60,082 nt of DNA from Mycobacterium gordonae. Its GTDB lineage: Bacteria; Actinomycetota; Actinomycetes; Mycobacteriales; Mycobacteriaceae. The stretch's first letter is position 1. Every line of letters starts with the position of its first letter. Shown here in pieces: positions 1-8,050 of this stretch. The stretch is taken from contig NZ_LQOY01000031.1 in the NCBI RefSeq assembly GCF_002101675.1, positions 1 through 60,082 on the forward strand. Direction: 5' to 3'. Under the pieces are notes generated by a model. That model was not told the DNA's origin, did no database searches, and saw only the letters and a program-made list of their open reading frames with translations. The position numbers and the translations under genes are program-made.

Positions 1-540
1 GCCACCGATTCCGCCGGACCCCCCGGCACCGCCGTCGCCGATCAGACCGGCCGCGCCGCCGGTTCCCCCGGCCTGCCCCGGTGCGCCCGACCCGCCGTTG
101 CCGCCGTTGCCCCACAGCAGCCCGCCGGCCGCGCCGGCCTGCCCGGTTCCTGGTGCTCCGTTGGCGCCGTCACCGATCAGCGGACGACCCAACACCGCGT
201 TGGTGGGTGCATTGAGCACCCCCCACGCCTGTTGTTCGAGTGCCTGCAACGGCGAGGCTGCGGCCGCATCAGCGGTGGCATAAGAAAGTGAGGCCCCGGT
301 CAACGCTTGGGCGAAGGAAGCCTGCAACGCTGCCACCTGCGCACTGAGCGCCTGGTACACGCGGCCGTGGCTGGAGAACAGCGCCGCGATCGCGGCCGAC
401 ACCTCATCGCCGGCGGCGGCCAGCAACCCGGTGGTCGGCCCCGCGGCGACCAGATCAGCCGACCTCAGTGCCGAGCCGATACGTTCCACACCCGCCGCCG
501 CGGCGCTCAAAGATTCCGGTACGGCGAGGACGTACGACAT
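1..540 (-). CDS. PE-PGRS family protein, N-terminal part (runs off the window)
   Basis: The reading frame starts at the ATG whose complement lies at 538-540 and continues past base 1, so only the first 180 codons are present. Residues 1-9 read MSYVLAVPE, with the Pro-Glu at positions 8-9 that defines the PE family. A helical PE domain of about 95 residues follows, with segments such as SAALRSADL-type and [21 protein letters not shown] linker containing [11 protein letters not shown] leads into Gly-Ala-rich NGGNGG repeats typical of PGRS domains. PE proteins are exported by type VII (ESX) secretion and many sit at the mycobacterial surface. A GGGAG sequence lies about 7 bases before the ATG. 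The specific function is unknown and the C-terminus is not visible. Confidence 0.93.
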   Translation of the reverse strand, partial: MSYVLAVPESLSAAAAGVERIGSALRSADLVAAGPTTGLLAAAGDEVSAAIAALFSSHGRVYQALSAQVAALQASFAQALTGASLSYATADAAAASPLQALEQQAWGVLNAPTNAVLGRPLIGDGANGAPGTGQAGAAGGLLWGNGGNGGSGAPGQAGGTGGAAGLIGDGGAGGSGGIGG

Positions 541-805
541 GGTGGCGCTCCCATTGTGAAACCCGACCAATTTGGCGGATCATAAATGTAATACGCGGTA
601 GCTTCGCGGACTCGATAATTGATAAACAAGAATGGTATTCCAATATCTAATTGCCATCAGCGGGGCTGAACATGCTCAGCTACAACGTATTTCGAGCGCT
701 GGCCGCCTGAGGCTTTCCGCTGCAGAAGTATCAGAAAACAATGTGGGAAACTAGAACGGAATTTCGTCCACAGCAGGTGGGTCCGGTTGGGGAGACAATG
801 TCCCC
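541..805. other. AT-rich divergent intergenic region between PE-PGRS and macrodomain genes
   Basis: This stretch of 265 bases is clearly more AT-rich than its surroundings, for example around 580-660. It must carry the divergent promoters of the PE-PGRS gene and the macrodomain gene. I see no clear RNA gene, repeat or conserved operator in it. Confidence 0.5.
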
Positions 806-1300
806 ATGATCGAGCTCGAGGTTCTGCAAGCCGACATCACCCAACTCGACGTCGACGCAATCGCCAACGCCGCCAACACCCAACTGCGCCACGGCGGCGG
901 CGTCGCCGCGGCCATCGCGCGCGCCGGCGGCCCCGCCGTCCAGCGGGAATCCCACGAGAAAGCGCCGATCGGCCTGGGCGAGGCGATCGAAACCACGGCC
1001 GGTGACATGCCCGCCCGCTACGTGATCCACGCCGCGACAATGGAGCTCGGCGGTCCCACCTCAGCCGACATCATCAGCCGCGCAACAGCATCGACGCTGC
1101 GCAAGGCCGACGAACTGGGTTGCCGGTCGCTGGCGCTGGTCGCATTCGGCACCGGTGTCGGCGGCTTCCCGCTGCACGACGCGGCCCGCCTGATGGTCGA
1201 CGCCGTCCGTCAGCACCAACCGAAAACCCTGCAACGCGTCGTGTTCGCCGTCCACGGCGACGCCGCGGCAGAGGCGTTCACCGCCGCCATCCAGGCTTAG
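806..1300 (+). CDS. Macrodomain protein (ADP-ribose-binding family)
   Basis: This 164-residue protein is almost exactly one macrodomain. It opens with [23 protein letters not shown], which matches the macrodomain pattern of a GDIT-type strand followed by an IVNAAN-type loop. A glycine loop [14 protein letters not shown] and a phosphate-binding loop FGTGVGGFP follow. Members bind ADP-ribose or O-acetyl-ADP-ribose and some hydrolyse mono-ADP-ribose from proteins. The canonical second Asn is kept (AAN in the catalytic loop). A GGGGAG ribosome-binding sequence lies upstream of the ATG. The stop overlaps that of the convergent gene by four bases. No ADP-ribosyltransferase partner is visible nearby, so the substrate is unknown. 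Confidence 0.88.
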   Translation: MIELEVLQADITQLDVDAIANAANTQLRHGGGVAAAIARAGGPAVQRESHEKAPIGLGEAIETTAGDMPARYVIHAATMELGGPTSADIISRATASTLRKADELGCRSLALVAFGTGVGGFPLHDAARLMVDAVRQHQPKTLQRVVFAVHGDAAAEAFTAAIQA

Positions 1301-1602
1301 CCGCCGGACAGGTACCGCTCGACCGACTCAACCTTCTGAGTCATTGCGTCGGTTGCCCCGGCGCGCATGTCGGCCTTGATCACGGTGCTCACCCGGGGTG
1401 CCCGCGCCGCCACCGCCTCCACCGCCCGCTGCACGACAGCCATTACTTCGGCCCAGCTGTCGCCTTCGATCACGGTGAACATGGAATCCGTCTTGTTGGG
1501 CAACCCCGATTCGCGAACCACCCGGACCGCCTCGGCGACGATCTCGCCGACGCCTTCCCCCACACCCATCGGGGTGACCGAAAACGCAACCAGCACAGAC
1601 AC
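1297..1602 (-). CDS. Thiamine-binding-fold protein (MTH1187/YkoF-like, Rv1898-type)
   Basis: The 101-residue protein begins [19 protein letters not shown] and has the layout of the MTH1187/DUF77 thiamine-binding family: a beta strand, an SVxPxG-type loop, an Ala-rich helix and the segment [20 protein letters not shown]. Members form small alpha-beta oligomers that bind thiamine or related ligands. The start is GTG; a second in-frame GTG six bases further in has a better-spaced GAGG sequence and could be the true start. It is convergent with the macrodomain gene, with a four-base overlap of stops, and divergent from dtd. Length and position match Rv1898 of M. tuberculosis as I recall it. Confidence 0.82.
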   Translation of the reverse strand: MSVLVAFSVTPMGVGEGVGEIVAEAVRVVRESGLPNKTDSMFTVIEGDSWAEVMAVVQRAVEAVAARAPRVSTVIKADMRAGATDAMTQKVESVERYLSGG

Positions 1603-1643
1603 CTCACGAGCCTACCGAGACCGGCATGGCAGCATCGACGGTC

Positions 1644-2075
1644 ATGCGGGTGCTCGTGCAGCGGGTCTCTTCGGCGGCGGTGGTGGTCGACGACGAAGTG
1701 GTCGGCGCGATCCGCCCGGCGGGTCAGGGACTGCTCGCATTCGTCGGCGTCACCCACAGCGACGGACCCGATCAGGCCCGCCGCCTGGCCGAAAAGCTCT
1801 GGACGCTGAGGATTCTCGACGACGAGAAGTCCGCCTCCGACGTCGCCGCACCGATCCTGGTGGTCAGCCAGTTCACCCTTTACGCCAACACCGCCAAGGG
1901 CCGCCGCCCGTCCTGGAACGCGGCAGCACCCGGCGCGACAGCCGAGCCGTTAGTAGCGGCGTTCGCCGATGCGCTTCGTGCGCTGGGCGCACAGGTCGAG
2001 ACGGGGACGTTCGGTGCCCACATGCAGGTAGAGCTGACCAACGACGGACCGGTGACCGTTTTGCTGGAGCTGTGA
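1644..2075 (+). CDS. dtd: D-aminoacyl-tRNA deacylase (Dtd)
   Basis: Dtd hydrolyses D-aminoacyl-tRNAs (and Gly-tRNA-Ala), keeping D-amino acids out of protein synthesis in the cytoplasm. The protein opens [20 protein letters not shown]. It carries the SQFTLYA motif whose Ser-Gln-Phe lines the active site, and near the C-terminus [15 protein letters not shown], whose GxxMxVxLxNDGPVT pattern is the second diagnostic motif. I chose the ATG at 1644 because it gives the normal 143-residue length. An in-frame ATG at 1626 would add six residues before the first strand. The gene is divergent from the thiamine-binding-fold gene. Confidence 0.95.
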   Translation: MRVLVQRVSSAAVVVDDEVVGAIRPAGQGLLAFVGVTHSDGPDQARRLAEKLWTLRILDDEKSASDVAAPILVVSQFTLYANTAKGRRPSWNAAAPGATAEPLVAAFADALRALGAQVETGTFGAHMQVELTNDGPVTVLLEL

Positions 2076-2091
2076 CGGGTACGTTCGCTGT

Positions 2092-3000
2092 ATGACGACA
2101 CCCGCTTTTGGATCTCTCCGCTCCGACGACGACCAGTGGGACATCGTCAGCGGTGTCGGTTACACCGCCCTGCTGGTCGCGGGCTGGCGTGCGGTGCACG
2201 CGCTGAGCGAACGGCCGCTCGTGCGCGACGATTACGCGCAGCACTTCATCAACGCGACCGCGGACCCGTATCTGACCGGCCTGCTGCAGAACCCTGGCAG
2301 CTCAGCAGACGAGACCACCTTCCCGCGTCTGTACGGTGTGCAGACCAGGTTCTTCGACGACTTCTTCACCAACGCCGCGGAAACAGGCATCGTGCAGGCG
2401 GTGATCGTCGCCGCCGGGCTGGATTCCCGGGCCTATCGACTCGATTGGGCGCCGGGGACAACGGTTTTCGAAGTCGACCTGCCGAAGGTGCTGGAATTCA
2501 AAGCGCGGGTCCTCGACGACCTGGGTGCCCAACCCACGGCGCGTCGGGTCGAGTTCGCGGCGGATCTCCGCGGCGACTGGACCGCCGGACTCACCAAGGC
2601 CGGCTTCGACCCGCACGTCCCGACGGCCTGGTCGGTGGAGGGACTGCTGCCCTACCTGACCCGCGACGCCCAAGAAGCCCTGTTCGATCGGATACACGCG
2701 AACAGCGCATCAGACAGTCGGCTCGCCACCGGCGCATTGGGTTCCCGCCTCGACGCCGACCAGCTCGCCGAACTGGAACGGTCGCACCCCGGCGTCAACA
2801 TGTCCGGCGATGTCGACTTTTCCGCGTTGACCTACGACAACCCGGCGGACCCGGCGCAATGGCTGCGGGACCACGGGTGGTCGGTGGAGCACGTCCGCAA
2901 CACGCTGAATCTGCAGGCCGGCTACGGGCTGACCCCGCCGCCGGTCGACGTGAAGATCGACAGCTTCATGCGCTCGCAGTACGTCACGGCCACCCGGTAA
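2092..3000 (+). CDS. SAM-dependent methyltransferase, mycobacterial LCM-like family (TIGR00027)
   Basis: This 302-residue protein belongs to the large mycobacterial family of putative class I methyltransferases related to leucine carboxyl methyltransferases. The diagnostic block [18 protein letters not shown] forms the SAM-binding glycine loop, and [17 protein letters not shown] supplies the acidic residue expected to contact the SAM ribose. [13 protein letters not shown] is the family post-motif. The N-terminal segment with RFFDDFF is also typical. Natural substrates of this family are mostly unknown. It follows dtd by 16 bases on the same strand, so the two may be co-transcribed. A second member lies at 12310-13257. 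Confidence 0.9.
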   Translation: MTTPAFGSLRSDDDQWDIVSGVGYTALLVAGWRAVHALSERPLVRDDYAQHFINATADPYLTGLLQNPGSSADETTFPRLYGVQTRFFDDFFTNAAETGIVQAVIVAAGLDSRAYRLDWAPGTTVFEVDLPKVLEFKARVLDDLGAQPTARRVEFAADLRGDWTAGLTKAGFDPHVPTAWSVEGLLPYLTRDAQEALFDRIHANSASDSRLATGALGSRLDADQLAELERSHPGVNMSGDVDFSALTYDNPADPAQWLRDHGWSVEHVRNTLNLQAGYGLTPPPVDVKIDSFMRSQYVTATR

Positions 3001-3004
3001 CCCG

Positions 3005-3925
3005 CTAGGAAGCGGCCACGTGGCGGCGGTAATAGCGGCGGCCGTGCCAGCGTTGGTAGTGCCACACCGCGAACGGCAGCGGCCCCCGCGGGTGCAACCA
3101 GAACCGGTGCGGCACAGCCGTACGAGGAGCACAACGCCCCACCGAAACGTCCGCCACCACAACCCCTTCACCGTCGGATAGCGAGGCCAGCACACTGCCG
3201 TCGGCGGCGACGATCATGGTGCCGCCCTCGAACCGGCCCGAATACCCCAACGGCAGCCACGGCATACGGCACCGCACGGTGCCCGCGTGCGCCGCATGCA
3301 GAACCGGGGCACCCACATAACCGGCGAAGCTCGCCGCCGCCTGCCAGGCCGTCGCCGCGTTGCGCTGTTCCATTCGGCGAAAAGCAGCCCGGGGCCACCA
3401 ATCCGGGATCGACCACCAGCCCGAACCCGTCATCGCCAGGTCAATGCGACCGCGCAGGCGACGCACCGTCTGGGTGCGCATCAACTCCCAGCACACCGCC
3501 GCACCCACCGTCAGGTCGCCGGCCTCGATCACCCCGTCGTCGTTTCCGCCGACGTAGAAAGCGTTCTCCCACATCGTCGGAAGATCTTTGTCGTGGCGGC
3601 CCGCCACGCCGTTCGGCGTCACCACCAGATACGCATTGCGCACATCTCCGTCGGTGTCGCGGATCAGCAGCGAACCGCCGATCATCACCTCGTGCCGGCG
3701 CGCCAGCGCCAGCAGCAGTTCGGTGGCCTTACCCTCGGCCGGCAGCGCCGCACCGGCCAGTTCGGGCCAAAACCCGACGCCGGTGGTGAAGAACTCCGGC
3801 AGGGCAATGGTCCGCGCGCCCGCGGCGACGGCGTCTTCAACCAGACGTTCCACACTGGCCAGGTTGGCATCCACATCGGCCGGCACTGCCTCGAGTTGAA
3901 TTGCGGCACAGCGCATGAAGGCCAT
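3005..3925 (-). CDS. Carbon-nitrogen hydrolase (nitrilase superfamily)
   Basis: This 306-residue enzyme has the Glu-Lys-Cys triad of the nitrilase superfamily: Glu in ALPEFFTTG (about residue 45), Lys in GRHDKDLPT (about 136) and Cys in GAAVCWELMRT (about 168). Members hydrolyse nitriles, amides or N-carbamoyl compounds; the exact substrate cannot be read from sequence. The C-terminal part is rich in Trp and His and ends RRYYRRHVAAS. The gene is convergent with the methyltransferase, separated by four bases. The first in-frame ATG is used; another lies three codons in. I do not recall a counterpart at this place in M. tuberculosis. Confidence 0.88.
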   Translation of the reverse strand: MAFMRCAAIQLEAVPADVDANLASVERLVEDAVAAGARTIALPEFFTTGVGFWPELAGAALPAEGKATELLLALARRHEVMIGGSLLIRDTDGDVRNAYLVVTPNGVAGRHDKDLPTMWENAFYVGGNDDGVIEAGDLTVGAAVCWELMRTQTVRRLRGRIDLAMTGSGWWSIPDWWPRAAFRRMEQRNAATAWQAAASFAGYVGAPVLHAAHAGTVRCRMPWLPLGYSGRFEGGTMIVAADGSVLASLSDGEGVVVADVSVGRCAPRTAVPHRFWLHPRGPLPFAVWHYQRWHGRRYYRRHVAAS

Positions 3926-3939
3926 GCTGCCACACGCGG

Positions 3940-4965
3940 CTACGGCGTCAACAGGATCTTCACGTCGTCGCCGGAACGCTCCGCGGCCCGCGCGTAGCCT
4001 TTGGCCGCCTCGTCGAGAGGAAGCGTGGCGGTGAATATGCCGTCGACGTCAAGGCGACCCGACTGCAGCAACGGAATCAACTCCGGCCAGGTGCGCTGCA
4101 CCGGAGCGGTGGTCCAGCGCACGGTGATGCTGCGGATCAGGCACGCCAACGCCGGGAACGGGTATGGCTGCAGATTGTGCACGCCGACCACCGAGACGGT
4201 GCCGCCCGGCCGGACCGCGAACAGCGCGTCGGTCAGGGAGGCGTCGGTTGCGACCGCGTCGATCACCGCATCGGCGCCGCGCCCGCCGGTGGCGGCCAGG
4301 ATCGACTCCACCGTCGACGAGGCCACCGGCGTGGCGCCCCAGTCAACGGCACGCTGCAGCCGCCCCGGCACCCGGTCGACCGCGAAAACCGTTGCGGCGC
4401 CTTGGGCGAACGCGCTGCGCAGCGCGCACAAGCCGACCGCTCCGAGTCCGATCACCGCCACCGTGCCACCTAACGGGATGTCGGCGCGCTGCGCCGCCGC
4501 CCAGCCGGTCGCCAGGTTGTCGGTGAGCAGCAAGGCCTGCTCGCTGCTGATGCCCTCGGGAATCCGGCGGACCTGGAAGTCGGCGGCATGCACGGCGAGC
4601 AGATCCGTCTGAGCCCCAGGAAGGGCACCTCCGCCAAAGATCTGCAGACCCGAGTGGCACATCACCGGGTCGTTGGTGGCGCATCCGGGGCAGGCCCCGC
4701 ACCCGGCGACCGAGGACACCAGCACCTCGTCACCGACCTTGACCGACCGCACGTCGGGGCCGGCTTCGACGACGGTGCCGATGGCTTCATGGCCCAGCGG
4801 CACCGGCTCTGCCAGCGGATAATCGCCCTCGTAGAAGTGCAGATCGGAGCCGCAGATGCCGGCGGCGCGCACCGCGACGATCACGCCGTCCGGCCCAGTC
4901 AGCGCCGGGTCGGGCCGGGTGTCCACCCGAATGCTGGCGGGCCCGTCGATGACTACCGTGCGCAT
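3940..4965 (-). CDS. Zinc-dependent medium-chain alcohol dehydrogenase
   Basis: This 341-residue MDR-family dehydrogenase oxidises alcohols or reduces carbonyls with NAD(P). It shows the catalytic zinc site GICGSDLHF plus GHEAIGTV, a structural zinc segment with clustered Cys (GCGACPGCATNDPVMC), and the nucleotide-binding loop VIGLGAVGL. The start is the ATG at 4963-4965, which has a strong AGGAGA sequence nine bases upstream. A longer frame upstream overlaps the preceding gene and is rejected. Only four bases separate it from the monooxygenase gene upstream on the same strand, so the pair is almost certainly co-transcribed. The context suggests alcohol-to-ketone oxidation feeding the monooxygenase. 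Confidence 0.92.
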   Translation of the reverse strand: MRTVVIDGPASIRVDTRPDPALTGPDGVIVAVRAAGICGSDLHFYEGDYPLAEPVPLGHEAIGTVVEAGPDVRSVKVGDEVLVSSVAGCGACPGCATNDPVMCHSGLQIFGGGALPGAQTDLLAVHAADFQVRRIPEGISSEQALLLTDNLATGWAAAQRADIPLGGTVAVIGLGAVGLCALRSAFAQGAATVFAVDRVPGRLQRAVDWGATPVASSTVESILAATGGRGADAVIDAVATDASLTDALFAVRPGGTVSVVGVHNLQPYPFPALACLIRSITVRWTTAPVQRTWPELIPLLQSGRLDVDGIFTATLPLDEAAKGYARAAERSGDDVKILLTP

Positions 4966-4969
4966 GGGC

Positions 4970-6901
4970 TCACTTCTCCTGTCGCATAACGAAATCCGAC
5001 CAATCCGGTTCGCGCACCGCGGCCCAGTATTCGTTGAGGCGCCACGGGCTGACGGTGTGGATCTCGCCGTCGGCATTCTTGAAGTACGAATGCTTGACGG
5101 CCGGGTGTGACCAGACCATCTGCTTGATCTCGGCTTGGGTCCGCTGGTGCCACTTTTCGGCCGCCTCGGCGGTGGGCTCCAGCGCCACGATGTGTTCCTC
5201 GGTCATGTGCTGAAGACACTGATCGATATAGCGCATCTGCAATTCGGACTGGAAGATCAGGCTGCCGCCGTGTGCCAGGTGCGTGCCCGGCCCGTAGAGC
5301 AGAAACAGGTTTGGGAATCCGGGCACGGTGATGCCCAGGTGCGCGTACGGCCGACTGCCCCACAACTCGTGCAGGTCAATGCCGTTGCGGCCGGTGATCT
5401 TCAGCGGCCAGAGCACGTCGGTGTGCCGAAACCCGGTGGCGTATACGATGACGTCGACCTCATGTGTCACACCGCCGTCGGTGACGATGCCGCTCGGTGT
5501 GATGCGCTCGATCGGCGTTCGGACCAGCTCGACGTTGTCGCGTTGCAGTGTCCGCAGCCAACTTCCGTTGTCCTGCAGGGTGCGTTTGCCGGTGGCCGGG
5601 TAGTCCGGCAGCACCTTGGTCAACAACTCCGAGCCTTCCGGGACCTGGCTGGTGATCCACTGGCTGAACATCATCCGGGCGGCCGCGTTGATGTCGCTGA
5701 CGGCGTAGTCCTGGTCGGCGTAGTTCGGGTCGCCGCGCGCCGCGTCCAGGCCCTTGTCGGCGCCCGGCCACAACAGCAGGAAGCGATACCACCGTCCGTA
5801 GTACGGCAGGTGCCGCATCGCCCAGCGCACGCCCTCGCCGACTTCGTCGTGATACATCGGGTTGGGGAACATCCACTGCGCGGTGCGCTGGAACACCGTC
5901 AAATGCGAGACCTCGCCCGCGATCGCCGGCGCGATCTGGAATCCGCTGGCGCCGGCGCCGACCAGGGCGACCCGCTTACCCGTCAGATCCACCGAGTGAT
6001 CCCAGGCCGCGGAATGAAACGACGGTCCGGCGAAGGTGTCCGCTCCGGCGATGTCAGGGATATGCGGCCGATTCAACTGACCCACGGCGGTGATCACCGC
6101 TCGCGCGCGCGCCGTGCTGACGGTGCCGTCGGCGCCGCGCAGCGCCACGGTCCAGATACCGGCCTCGTCGTCCCAGTCGGCGCCCAGAACCTCGGTTTCC
6201 CAGCGAATCGTGCCGCCCAACTTGTGTTTGGCCACCACCGCGGTGAAGTAACTCTGCAACTCGGGCTGCTCGGCGAAGAAATGAGTCCACTCGTTGTTGG
6301 GTTCGAAGCTGTAACAATAGAAATGGTTCGCGACGTCCACCCGGGCGCCGGGATAGTTGTTCTCCCACCAGGTCCCGCCGGGGCCGGCGTTCTTCTCGAC
6401 GATGGTGAACGGGATGTTGGCCTGTTTGAGCCGGATTCCGGCCAGGATGCCCGATTCGCCGCAGCCGATCACCAGGACCGGGAAGTCTGCCGTGTGGTCA
6501 ACCGGCAAGGCCGCCGGACGGCGCGGGTCGATTCCCTCGAGGTCCATCTCCTCCCGGGCCAGTGGCAGGTAGTCGTCGGGAACGTGTTCGCACGCAGCCC
6601 AATCCATCATTTCCCGGATGAGGTCGTCGCTCAGCGGCGGTGGTTCGGGGCAGCCGCGGTCGCGGTAATCGGTGAGCACCGCCAGCGCTTCGGCACGCGC
6701 CCGGCTCTTGTCGTCCTCTGACATGAAGCCCTGCACTTCGTTGAGGAACAGACCCATCTGTTTGAAGTCGCGGATGAACCGGGGATCGCCGGTGATGTGT
6801 ACCAGCGACAGCAGCAACGTCGGGATGCTGACGTCCTGCAGCGCGGCGGCGATCTCGGGTGTGGACGTGGTGAAGGGTTCTCCGGCGTACCGGCTGCGCA
6901 T
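4970..6901 (-). CDS. Flavin-containing Baeyer-Villiger-type monooxygenase (long, HAPMO-like)
   Basis: This 643-residue protein is predicted to insert oxygen next to a ketone carbonyl, using FAD and NAD(P)H. It has an FAD-binding Rossmann motif VIGCGESGILAG (about residue 145), the type I Baeyer-Villiger fingerprint FAGPSFHSAAWDH, the NADP-binding motif VALVGAGASGFQ and the late segment VIVYATGFRHTD. An N-terminal extension of about 140 residues precedes the first Rossmann fold, as in 4-hydroxyacetophenone monooxygenase; ordinary members are about 100 residues shorter. The ATG at 6899-6901 is preferred because GAAAGGA lies about nine bases before it; a TTG nine codons upstream lacks a site. 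An operator-like palindrome lies just upstream (6926-6954). The alcohol dehydrogenase follows after four bases. Confidence 0.9.
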   Translation of the reverse strand: MRSRYAGEPFTTSTPEIAAALQDVSIPTLLLSLVHITGDPRFIRDFKQMGLFLNEVQGFMSEDDKSRARAEALAVLTDYRDRGCPEPPPLSDDLIREMMDWAACEHVPDDYLPLAREEMDLEGIDPRRPAALPVDHTADFPVLVIGCGESGILAGIRLKQANIPFTIVEKNAGPGGTWWENNYPGARVDVANHFYCYSFEPNNEWTHFFAEQPELQSYFTAVVAKHKLGGTIRWETEVLGADWDDEAGIWTVALRGADGTVSTARARAVITAVGQLNRPHIPDIAGADTFAGPSFHSAAWDHSVDLTGKRVALVGAGASGFQIAPAIAGEVSHLTVFQRTAQWMFPNPMYHDEVGEGVRWAMRHLPYYGRWYRFLLLWPGADKGLDAARGDPNYADQDYAVSDINAAARMMFSQWITSQVPEGSELLTKVLPDYPATGKRTLQDNGSWLRTLQRDNVELVRTPIERITPSGIVTDGGVTHEVDVIVYATGFRHTDVLWPLKITGRNGIDLHELWGSRPYAHLGITVPGFPNLFLLYGPGTHLAHGGSLIFQSELQMRYIDQCLQHMTEEHIVALEPTAEAAEKWHQRTQAEIKQMVWSHPAVKHSYFKNADGEIHTVSPWRLNEYWAAVREPDWSDFVMRQEK

Positions 6902-6925
6902 CGAGTGCGATCCTTTCGGTGGATG

Positions 6926-6954
6926 CAATTACGCTACGCTTCGGTTCGTAATTG
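6926..6954. promoter_or_regulatory. Operator-like inverted repeat upstream of the monooxygenase gene
   Basis: CAATTACG at 6926-6933 and CGTAATTG at 6947-6954 are perfect inverted repeats separated by 13 bases. The element sits 25 bases before the monooxygenase start codon, where a repressor would block transcription. The geometry resembles sites of TetR-type dimers, but no regulator gene is adjacent. Confidence 0.5.
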
Positions 6955-7032
6955 GCAGCCCTACGCTACCCGCGCTGTTACGCGCTGATCAAGGGCTCGT
7001 TATGGCGGCCGGCGAAGTGCGAGGATCTGCCG

Positions 7033-7377
7033 GTGGGTAGACGCCGCTTCGAAGACACCGTCGCCAAGATCGCACTGCTCTGCGGCATCTGCGCGGGAGG
7101 TGCGGCGGCGGTGATCGCCCTGGCTCCCGCCAGCGCGCTGTGGACGGGGTTCTTCGTTTGTGGGAGCGGGCAGCAGCTGGCCTACGGCACCGCGAGGATG
7201 ACCGACAGGTCCTGGCGGACGAACACCCGCGTGACATTCCAGTGCATCGGCGACGGGGGCGGAGTTGACGCCGACCTCTTCACGATCTACGTGCTACAGG
7301 CTGTACTGGTCGCGTTCGTACTGGGCGCCCTGCTGGCCGCCGTCCGGTTGGGCTACCGGTGGCGAGATGGTCGCTGA
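7033..7377 (+). CDS. Small predicted membrane protein, function unknown
   Basis: This 114-residue protein has two predicted transmembrane helices, one near residues 10-32 (AKIALLCGICAGGAAAVIAL) and one near the C-terminus (FTIYVLQAVLVAFVLGALLA). The loop between them carries two Cys residues (FFVCGSGQQ and TFQCIGDGG), which suggests a disulphide outside the membrane. The start is the GTG at 7033, preceded by GAGGA eight bases upstream; the frame stays open further upstream. It is divergent from the monooxygenase. I recognise no family. Confidence 0.6.
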   Translation: MGRRRFEDTVAKIALLCGICAGGAAAVIALAPASALWTGFFVCGSGQQLAYGTARMTDRSWRTNTRVTFQCIGDGGGVDADLFTIYVLQAVLVAFVLGALLAAVRLGYRWRDGR

Positions 7378-7475
7378 GCGCATTCGCGAACCCGTTCTCA
7401 GCTAGTGCCGACGCCCCCAGGCTGCGAAAGAATACGAGGGCTAGTTTTCCCGACGCGCCGGAAGGTAGACACGCG

Positions 7476-7940
7476 ATGACACCGGTCCTGACGGCTTGTG
7501 GTGGGTTTCTGCTTGCCGTGCTGTGGATGGACCTGATGTTCGACGTGCAGGTGTTCGGGCACCCTGACACCGGCGCCCCCTTGCCCGAAGCCGTGCTGGC
7601 GTCGATCGCGGGCTACTACCGCCGCGCCACCACCACCTCCCAACCGATGGGTCGGCTGATCGCCCTGGTGATGCTGATCTTGTTGAGCGCATTGGGGTTT
7701 GAGGCGGCCTACGGTCGCGACCCGCTGTGGCTGCTGGTGGCATCGGGCGGTGCGGCAGCCATACCCGTGGTCCTGGCTCTAGTGCACACCGTCCCTAGTG
7801 CGGTCCGACTGGGCAGCCGCCTCGACCCGCCGGACGTGCAGAGTCACCTGGCGCGGGCCGTGTGCCGCGATCACCTCGTCTGCTTTGTCTGCATCCTCGG
7901 CTTCGTGGCGCTGCGGGTGGCCTACGGCCTGCAGATCTGA
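7476..7940 (+). CDS. Predicted four-helix membrane protein, function unknown
   Basis: The 154-residue protein has four probable membrane segments: near the N-terminus (LTACGGFLLAVLWMDLMF), the centre (LIALVMLILLSALGFEAAY), then LWLLVASGGAAAIPVVLAL and, at the C-terminus, LVCFVCILGFVALRVAY. Conserved-looking polar residues sit between helices one and two (DVQVFGH...EAVLASIAGYYRRAT). The ATG at 7476 has GGAAGG about 13 bases upstream. It lies 98 bases after the previous small membrane protein on the same strand and 110 bases before the nitronate monooxygenase. I do not recognise the family. Confidence 0.7.
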   Translation: MTPVLTACGGFLLAVLWMDLMFDVQVFGHPDTGAPLPEAVLASIAGYYRRATTTSQPMGRLIALVMLILLSALGFEAAYGRDPLWLLVASGGAAAIPVVLALVHTVPSAVRLGSRLDPPDVQSHLARAVCRDHLVCFVCILGFVALRVAYGLQI

Positions 7941-8000
7941 AGGAGCGTAGTTCGAACACAGCAGACCTGGCTGGCCTCGTCGGCCAGACTGGTATTAAAC

Positions 8001-8014
8001 TAGAACACGTTTCA
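8001..8014. promoter_or_regulatory. KstR-type operator upstream of nitronate monooxygenase gene
   Basis: TAGAACACGTTTCA matches all eight fixed bases of the KstR consensus TnnAACnnGTTnnA. KstR is the TetR-family repressor of the mycobacterial cholesterol regulon. The site lies 37 bases before the start codon at 8051, a plausible repressor position. Confidence 0.75.
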
Positions 8015-8050
8015 ATTTTTGCGTCGGTTCCGCGCCCCACAGGAGTAGGC

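Noticed and set aside
5135..6721. Open frame of 528 codons on the + strand
   Set aside because: It is antisense to the monooxygenase gene, with low-complexity composition and no family; a high-GC shadow.
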